Below, in pieces: positions 56,957 through 64,000 of a stretch of 64,000 bases of DNA; position 1 is the stretch's first letter; each line of letters begins with the position of its first letter. The notes below the pieces were generated by a model. It made no database searches and had not been told where the DNA came from. It saw nothing but the letters and a program-made list of their open reading frames with translations. Position numbers and translations under genes: made by a program. The DNA comes from Dactylonectria macrodidyma (Eukaryota > Ascomycota > Sordariomycetes > Hypocreales > Nectriaceae), in NCBI GenBank assembly GCA_020744425.1, contig JAGMUV010000009.1, positions 744,001 to 808,000 of the forward strand. Reading direction: 5' to 3'.

Positions 56957-58177
56957 ATGGCTCGCGATAACCTCAGCATCACGCTCGCCGAGCGCCCCAC
57001 CACCGACATCATCCCCGGCCAGACGTTTGCGCAGAAGATTGCTCCCGCGCCGACGCCGGATGAGCTTAAGGATGGACAGATTTTGGTTGAGGTGCTCTAC
57101 TTGTCTCTGGATCCTGCCATGAGAGGATGGTTGAAGGGTGCGTTCCCGTTGAGAGACGAAACACTGTTGACATAACCCCGCTAACATTTTATTTAATGAT
57201 TAGACGTTCGTTCTTACCTGCCACCCGTCAAGATCGGCGAGACGATGCGCGGCTCGTCGGTATGCCGCGTCCTCGCGTCCAAGAGCAAGCTCGCGCGCGA
57301 GGGCGAGCTCGTGGCCGGCTTCCCGGGCTGGACGCAGTACGCCATCATGTCCGAGGGCCGCTTCGAGCCCGCGTCGCTGTACCCGGGCGCGTCGACGCCG
57401 CAGGACTTCCTCTCGGCGCTGGGCATAACGAGCATGACGGCCTGGGTCGGCATGACGCAGATCGGCGACCCCAAGCCCGGCGAGACTGTTGTTGTTTCTG
57501 GCGCCGCGGGAGCCACGGGCAGTGTCGCGGGCCAGATGGCCAAGATTAGAGGCGCGCGGGTCGTGGGCATCTGTGGCAGCGATGAGAAGTGCAAGTGGCT
57601 CATTGAGGAGCTGGGCTTTGATGAGGCGCTCAACTACAAGGCCGACGACTTTAAGCAGAAGTTCAAGGATGCTACGCCCGACTTTATCGATGTGTACTTT
57701 GACAACGGTGAGTACCATCATCTCAATATTGCGACATATACTGACCACCATTGAAATAGTCGGCGGCGACATCCTCGACATGTGCCTCCTCCGCGCCAAA
57801 GAGCACTCGCGCTTCGTCGAGTGCGGCAACGTCAGCCAGTACAACGCGGCCAAGCCTCAAGGCCCCAAGCACTTTTCGCAAATCATCACGATGCGCATCA
57901 AGCTGCAGGGCTTCATCGTGCTGGACCACACGGCCGAGTTCCCCAAGGCTCGCGCCGAGATCGCCCAGTGGGTGGCTGAGGGCCGCCTCAAGAAGAACGA
58001 GACGATTATCAAGGGCGGATTGAAGAATGCCGAGCAGGCCCTTGTTGATCTTTACAAGGGTGTCAATACTGGTACGCCACAACCCAGGTTCATTGGGATT
58101 GTTTATAAAGCTAACAAACTCTAGGCAAACTCCTGGTCGAGGTCAAAGACCCCAACGAGAGCCCGTCTAAGCTGTGA
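56957..58177 (+). CDS. NADP-dependent MDR oxidoreductase (leukotriene B4 12-HD/alkenal reductase type)
   Basis: Four exons (56957-57137, 57204-57707, 57760-58071, 58125-58177) join in frame to 349 residues; all introns are GT-AG. Family marks are LVEVLYLSLDPAMRGWL near the start, GETMRGSSVCRVL, ALGITSMTAWVGM, the nucleotide-binding VVVSGAAGATGSVAGQMAK, CGSDEKCKWL, ALNYKADDF, DVYFDNVGGDILDM and ITMRIKLQGFIVLDH. No zinc ligands are present. Such enzymes reduce carbon-carbon double bonds of alpha,beta-unsaturated carbonyls in the cytosol, often in detoxification. The next gene is an MFS permease in the same direction, with 0.7 kb between. Confidence 0.92.
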
Positions 58178-58906
58178 GAAAATTGAAAAGATTTGAGTGT
58201 GTACAAGATGGCCGCGCCGACATCGGCCCTGTTGCGATATCCCCCGTCCCTACGTTAGATATGTACCTCTGTAGTAATGATTCACGTCCCATGATTCTTA
58301 TCCCAACGCAAACTTCTCGTGCATTTCCTCTTCCCCTATCATCCCTCGTCATTCGATTTTCTCGGACTTCGAATTCCGAAGGGTCTCGAGCGGGATAGAA
58401 AGCTAGAGCGATTTTCAGTCCTCTGCAGCCCGGCTCTTAGTGCTAACGAACCCCCCAAGTAGTTCAAACGAGTCTCTCCTGACTGGTTCGCGTCCGCTAA
58501 TTATAATCCATGTCGCATTCTCAAGCATGAACAGAAAAAAAAAACCTCACGCCAGCCATGGGTTCGCACATCACTCGCTAGTGCAAGCCAATATTCGTTT
58601 GGGGTGAGTCGAGGGGCTAATGTAGCTAATGTAGCTAACGTGACTACCGTCTACCGGTAACCGAACGAGGCAATCCGCGTTATACCCGGTTCGACCTTGT
58701 TGGAAGCTTAGAGCTGGCTGGGCTCGAACATGACATGACGTAAAATACTTTCAAATCGTCGACCACGCGCTGGCATAAACATGTCCGGGAATTCTTCCGC
58801 CATGGCTGGAGGCAAAGTTTTCACCTCTGCGGTCTTTATATAATTGACGGCCGCATCAGCTTCACGCCGGGTTTACCAATATCTTGCAAAACAATTCTTG
58901 CTACTC
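58178..58906. other. Intergenic, promoter of MFS permease
   Basis: No gene seen. A short tandem GTAGCTAAT/C motif occurs at about 58620-58640. A TATATAA box is at 58837-58843. Confidence 0.5.
58837..58843 (+). promoter_or_regulatory. TATA box of MFS permease gene
   Basis: TATATAA, 64-70 bp upstream of the proposed ATG at 58907, in a sensible position for a core promoter. Confidence 0.5.
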
Positions 58907-60553
58907 ATGGCCGTGATGGAGGATAGCGAGGCCACCGCGCCTCGGGCGGTCGAGGCCAAAGACGAAGCCATCGCCATGGTCGGCGAGCAACAGCATGTGG
59001 TGGACCCCGTGGTGGAAGCTCGCGCAGTGAGGAAGATTGACATGTTTCTGATCCCGGCGATGATCTTTGGATGTGAGTAGTGGTGATTCTTGGGTCCCCC
59101 TCTCTTTATATATCTCGCTCTCCATACTGACTCTTTGTTCTTCTAGACGGCCTCGTCTACTACGACAAAGCCATTCTCGGCTCAGCCGTCCTCTTCGGCA
59201 TGACGACCGACCTCGAGCTCACCATCGTCGACGCCTCGTCCGACCCGCCGACCGTCGACACGCGGCGCCTCAGCTGGGCGACGTCGCTCTTCTACTTCGG
59301 CATGCTGGCCGGCCTGTATCCCATGACCTTTGCCCTGCAGCGCTTCGACATGGGCCGCGTGCTGGGCGCCGTCGTCATCGTCTGGGCGGCCGTCTGCATG
59401 CTCACGGCTGCTGTTACTTCGCACGAGGGGCTGTATGCTCAGCGCTTCTTTCTGGGGTTTGTGGAGAGCGTGATTCCTACGGGATTCATGTGCGTCGTCG
59501 CTGGGTTTTACACGCAGAGCGAGCAGGCCTTGCGACAGAGCTGGTGGTTCTCCGCCACGGGGCTATTCACTATCATCGGTGGCAGCCTGAACTACGGCTT
59601 CGCGCAAATCACATCGGGAAACCTGCGCCGCTGGCAGTACATCTACCTGCTCGCCGGGTCTCTGACCTTCCTCTTCGGCCTGTTCTGCTTTGTAATGCCC
59701 AGCTCGCCCGTGACGGCCTGGTTCCTCACCAAAGAAGAGCGCTTCGCCGCCGTCGAGCGCCTGCGTCACGGCCAGACGGGCGTGCGCTGCACCAAGTTCA
59801 AGGCGTCGCAGGTGCGAGAGGCCGTGCTGGACGTCAAGATCTGGCTGGTCGCGCTGATGATGGCCTCGGCGTACACGGTCAACGGGGCCGTCAGCGGTTT
59901 CGGGCCCCTGATCGTCAGCACGTTTGGCTGGAGCACGTTGGCATCGATCCTGTTCCAGTTCCCGCTCGGGGGGCTGTGCTTTATCGTGATCTTGACAACG
60001 GGCTATCTAGGCTCCAGGTTCGCCAACATCCGCATCCTCATGCTCGTCATGACCTGCCTGCCCGTCATCGCCGGCTGCGCCATCATCTGGAAGAGCGAGT
60101 GGTCGCACCGTGCCGCGGCGCCCGTCGTCGGATACTCCATTACGGGCTTCTTCGGCGGCACTGTAAGCCTCATCATTACCGTCGGCATGTCCAACGTGGC
60201 CGGCCACACCAAGAAGAGCTTCATGGCCGCCACCATCTTCGTCGCCTACTGCGTCGGAAACATTGTCGGCCCGCAGCTCGTCTGGTCGCAGACAAAGGCC
60301 CAGCACTATCCCGCTCTCTGGCTGGGCCTGATCATCTGGTAAGACTCGTTCCAAGTAACAAACGAACCGTATTTTTCTGACGATTGCCCATAGCTACATC
60401 ATCTGCATCCTCGCATCTGTCGCTCTCTACTTTGTCCTGCGCAACGAGAACAGGAGGCGCGATGCCCTTCCCCTAGACGAGGCCGAGCGAGCCAAGTTTG
60501 CCTTTCAGGATCTGACCGACAAGGAGAACCCGTACTTCCGCTATGTGCTGTAA
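58907..60553 (+). CDS. MFS permease, anion:cation symporter (allantoate/DAL5-like) family
   Basis: Three exons (58907-59072, 59147-60338, 60394-60553) join in frame to 505 residues. The N terminus is acidic and ends in VRKIDMFLIPAMIFGYGLVYYDKAILGSA, the characteristic first-helix entry of this family. Later marks are GRVLGAVVIVWAAVCMLTA, QRFFLGFVESVIPTGF, WWFSATGLFTIIGGSLNYGF, SPVTAWFLTKEER, GYLGSRFANIRIL and a C-terminal FQDLTDKENPYFRYVL, which is typical of DAL5-like carriers. Substrates in this family include allantoate, nicotinate, pantothenate and other carboxylates; which applies is unknown. ATG at 58916 is an alternative start that removes only three residues. Confidence 0.92.
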
Positions 60554-60849
60554 ACGATACCCGCTGTAATTAATGAGGACTTTCCATGAGGGATGAGGGT
60601 TCACAAAGGGAAGGGGCGGATAGAAAAAGTTACATGTTTTGGATGAAGACACTGAATTCACATGGCGTATGAACGAGACGAGTAATTCGAAGGAGCCAAA
60701 CCTGACACTCGACGGCATCCGAGGAAATTCTGGGTCTCATTATATGCATATGAACTACTCGCAATGCCTAATTTTACAACGCCAATGTCTACACTAAACA
60801 ATCATCCGGCCCTTAGCAAGATCGCACAGTACCTATTCAGGGCATGTCG

Positions 60850-62513
60850 TTAAAATATCCTCTTGATGCTCGGTCCCACCCACTGCACCGTGGAGCAGTT
60901 CCTGCTGGCCCTCCACTCGTCGATTCTGTCCCCAAGCCATCCCGACTTGAAGTCGACGTACCTGTCCTTTCGATCCGCGGGCGGCGGTATGATGTTGCCC
61001 TTCTTGTCTCGCTCCTCGGGCCAGGGGATTAGCTCGGGCTTCCTGGGGTCGCCGAACCGGATCGCCCTGGAAAGGACGCATTTTTGCGCGTCCAGGCCTT
61101 GCCATGTCCACTCTAGGCATTGGTCGTGGTCCTTGCAGTACTTTGCACATAGATCAAAGGAGTCAATCTTGGCTTCGGGCGGGGCAATCCAGCTGTCCCA
61201 GTCGCCATTGTCCCAGTCGACGGCGGCCTGGAGGTTGCCGGGGTGTTTAAAGGCCCAGAGGTCAGAGTAGAGAAGAGGACGCTGTGCATGTTAGATTCCC
61301 AATCAAGGCACGTGGATAATTCCTTCGAACTTACCCCTAATTGTCTCTGGGAAAACTCCCATTTCCATACATCGACCATGTCGCTTGGCAGTGTTTTATG
61401 CAGCGTCAACACCGGCTGGCACCAGTACTTGTCGCTAAAGGGGATCCCATGGAGAGGATGCGGGTTGAACATAGGCCAGTAGCCCTGCAGAGAGATGCTG
61501 GCGTTCCACAGCGCCCAGCCCACGACGCTGTCGCCGCAGCAGTCCTCCTTGAGAAGCGGCAGCCACTTCTCGGTGATCGGGGCCTCGACGTACTGTCCAA
61601 ATGACGTGACCTTGCGCGCCAGCAGGGCCTTGATGGCACCACGGCTAAGCACGAAACCCGGTCCCCCGTTTGCGAACCACGTCTTGATGTCCTTGATGAC
61701 GTCGTGTCGGCCGGGTGAAGGCGATCCCATGTACAGCGGCGTGTCGGGGTCGAAGGTGTGGAGGAAGCGGAAGACATTGTCCCAGAAGACGTATCTGTTT
61801 CAGTGTGAGTTGAGTACTGCATTGGCAGGAGCATACGTCGGACTGCTGCGTAGAGTGCTGGCGAGGGCATCAACTTACGTGTCCGTTTCGAGAAAGAAGT
61901 AAAAGTCCTTGTTTGGCTTCGTCCGCCACGCTCGCTCAATCATGGGTAGAAATTTGTACTTGTCGATCCTCCAGCCATTAATGCGCGCCGTCGCTTCTTT
62001 GTCCACATCCAGCGTCCCATTATCGCGCATCTCCTTTTGCCATATATAGTGCTGGAAGTCGGGGTTGTCGACGTAATAGCCGGCGGGGAGGTCGGCGAGA
62101 ATGTCAATGACTTCGTGGCCGCGCAGCGTTTCGTCGAGATCGGAGAAAATAAGAAGGTCGTCTTTGCCGAAGCAGGCGCTGACGCTGTCGAGCTGGGCAT
62201 CAATCTTGTCGCGATGCTCGCCGTGGCCCATCTTGAGGACGGGCTGGATGGATTCGAGGACGTGCTTCGGGAAGGAGGCGCATAGCTCCTTTGTGGTCTT
62301 GCCGACGGGGTCGACGGACACGGGGAAGAAGTAGCTGGTGGTTTCGAAGGGGTAGTACTCGGGGACGTTGTAGCTGCCGTGGATACTGTGCCAAAAGACC
62401 AGGATGACGACGATGATGGAGCAGAGGCCGATGATGGCTATGCGACTGAAGCGCTTGTTGAGCATCATCCGCCGTGCGCCGGGCATGCCAGCCGGGGTCC
62501 AGAGGGGCGGCAT
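60850..62513 (-). CDS. Type II membrane glycosyltransferase, GT31-like
   Basis: Three exons (62513-61879, 61794-61335, 61281-60850; introns 84 and 53 bp) join in frame to 508 residues. A single transmembrane helix at about 24-42 (RIAIIGLCSIIVVILVFW) after a basic N terminus predicts a Golgi type II protein. The lumenal part has DLLIFSDLDETLRGHEVIDIL, the donor/metal-binding DxD-type motif in FYFFLETDTYVFWDN (E209-T-D-T), PLYMGSPS, FANGGPGFVLSRGA and CCGDSVVGWAL, all in the order seen in fungal fringe/core-1 beta-1,3-galactosyltransferase-like GT31 enzymes. The C-terminal third (DLCAKYCKDHDQCLEWTW) is Cys-rich. The acceptor is not known. ATG codons at residues 10 and 16-17 are alternative starts. 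Confidence 0.87.
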
Positions 62514-63003
62514 GGGATCGCGAACATGGCACGATGGCGGTGAAGAAGACGAGCAGAGCGAGCGAGGTGATGGTCAGATTGTTGTCGTCGAGGGCAAAGA
62601 GATGCTCTCTCAAGGGTTGTCGAGGGCAGGCATCGCAGGATCGTCGGTGGCATTCTGCCGCGAAAGGGGAGTCGGAGCCTTGCGAGGCTGAGACACTGGC
62701 TCGTTTAGTGGCGTGTTCCATTCCAGAGCTTAATTACTGGACACTGGACACTGAACAGTCGTTTCTAGCGGGGGGATTTTAGCACCCACGCCCTGGAGGA
62801 CGTCCCCTAAAAGAGAGCCATCCAGCGGATTTGCGGGGAGCATGGTGCTCTCATGCCTCACGGGGAAGTGAGCAAGGTCCTTGGGAATCTCCGGAATATC
62901 CAACCATCATCACGCGTTGATTGCTCCATTAAACCCATGTGTCAGAGACTAATTAAATATCATGACGGGAGCTAAACCTTAAGCTTTATTTTTCTGTCTT
63001 TAA
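62514..63003. other. Intergenic
   Basis: Promoter of the GT31-like gene and 3' flank of the PQ-loop gene. No gene seen. Confidence 0.5.
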
Positions 63004-64000
63004 TCATTCGATGTCTCGATCAACGTCTCCTTGCGCTGCCGTACGAGCTCTGAGGTTGGCAGAGTTCGCCGAGACCGTGCGGAACACGGAGCTCGACGAT
63101 GGGATATCATGCAGCGTGATGCCGTTGCTGGCTTGGTTATCAGACGTGCTGCTCGACGGAAGACCATCTTGGTCATTTTCAGGCGTTCCCTTGGCAGACC
63201 GGTTGAACCAGCGCTTCTTAAACCAAGGCAGGAAATTGTAGTAGCCTCCGCACGCAAATACGCCGCACCAGAGGACAAACTCAGTCGCGTAGATGACGAC
63301 GCCCATGACGTCGAGCTCTGGTTGGAAGAAGAGTGACACTAACGAGAAAACATCGCCCGCGGCGTCAATGGCCACGAAGATAAACGAGATGCCGCGCACC
63401 GTTCGGTGGAGGTAGATGTCCCAGTAGTGCCGTAGCACGCCCGCCGCGAGCAGTGCTGCTGAGAGAGCCGCCATGAGGATCATGGGCCACTCGATGTCGC
63501 GAGAGTCGGGGATGCGCAGGGCGATGATCAGACCTGCTTGGATTCCTCCCATGACTGCCGCGATGGGGACCACGACGAGCAGAGATCGTTGTACTGTCCA
63601 TTTCTAAAGGCGCATCATATCAGCAACACAACGAAACCCACATGGCCTGGAGGCGGATGCTCACCCGTTCGTAGTAATAGCACTGGATCCACGTTATGAG
63701 ACTGAGCAGAGTCAAGATCTGAGGTTGGATGCGCAGCGCGATGTTGAAGTCCTTGACGATGTTGTAGACACCGAGCGGAACGCCCGCCCACGCCCAGAGC
63801 ATCATCATCGACGGTTGAAGACCGGTCGCATTGTGTCGGCGATAGTTGACGACAATCTGAGGTATCAACTACGTGCAGCATGTTAGAAATGTCACTCCTA
63901 GCATCGATATGCGGTATTGGAGATGTACCTGGATTGACCAACAGACCTGCGGGTTGGAGATTAGCTGAGGCAATTGATGAAAGAGGATGGCATTTCTTAC
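63004..64000 (-). CDS. PQ-loop repeat membrane protein, 5' end outside window
   Basis: Exons 63946-63929 (only 18 nt, encoding VCWSIQ), 63868-63665 and 63603-63004 join in frame (273 residues visible). The last six bases of the window (63995-64000) are a splice donor GTAAGA on the minus strand, so the first exon lies just beyond the right edge. The first PQ-loop is IPQIVVNYRRHNATGLQPSMM. More helices follow, with HRTVRGISFIFVAIDAAGD as the second PQ-loop-like element, and a Ser/Asn-rich cytosolic tail. PQ-loop proteins include vacuolar/lysosomal amino-acid exporters and SWEET-like carriers; the substrate is unknown. Convergence or operon structure cannot be judged. Confidence 0.85.

Noticed and set aside
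59067..60380. 437-codon plus-strand frame rich in Arg and His
   Set aside because: Shadow frame of the GC-rich MFS permease exon 2, which carries all the transporter motifs.

Overview
This window is nuclear DNA of a filamentous ascomycete fungus (Pezizomycotina; Sordariomycetes is my inference). The evidence is many short introns (about 48-125 bp) with fungal splice sites, an intron-containing tRNA-Lys(CUU), a PNP-NACHT-ankyrin STAND protein, and a complete galactosaminogalactan (GAG) exopolysaccharide gene set.

Region by region. 0-10 kb: the 5' end of an ankyrin gene whose start codon is split by an intron, a tRNA-Lys, a cyclase-family enzyme, a large single-exon protein joining a stonustoxin-like (SNTX, MACPF-related) N-terminal half to a Cys/His-rich segment and a P-loop GTPase, a small 8-cysteine secreted protein, and an RTA1-type membrane protein. 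10.8-15.4 kb: a five-exon short-chain dehydrogenase with a GC-AG intron, an F-box/LRR-like protein, and a decayed ankyrin gene. 16-22 kb: a fungal NLR-like protein (nucleoside-phosphorylase-like domain, NACHT, ankyrin) interrupted by one frameshift, then a saccharopine dehydrogenase (LYS1-like) copy with several lesions. 22.9-28.3 kb: a seven-exon sugar transporter and an expansin-like secreted protein. 28.3-33.8 kb is gene-poor, with a C22 tract and a 9-bp minisatellite.

33.8-55.6 kb is the GAG cluster: agd3 (deacetylase, -), ega3 (GH114 endogalactosaminidase, +), sph3 (GH135, -), uge3 (UDP-glucose/GlcNAc 4-epimerase, -) and gtb3 (very large polytopic GT4 glycosyltransferase, +). Uge3 supplies UDP-Gal/GalNAc, Gtb3 polymerises and probably exports the chain, Agd3 deacetylates it outside the cell, and Sph3 and Ega3 are chain-cleaving hydrolases. 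56.9-64 kb: an MDR-family oxidoreductase, an anion/allantoate-type MFS permease, a type II GT31-like glycosyltransferase and a PQ-loop membrane protein that runs off the right edge.

The least ordinary element is the SNTX-like/Cys-rich/GTPase fusion at 4.2-6.8 kb. It lies about 9 kb from the degrading ankyrin/NLR zone, which suggests an accessory, conflict- or recognition-type neighbourhood. All functional statements are homology judgements made by reading; no searches were run.
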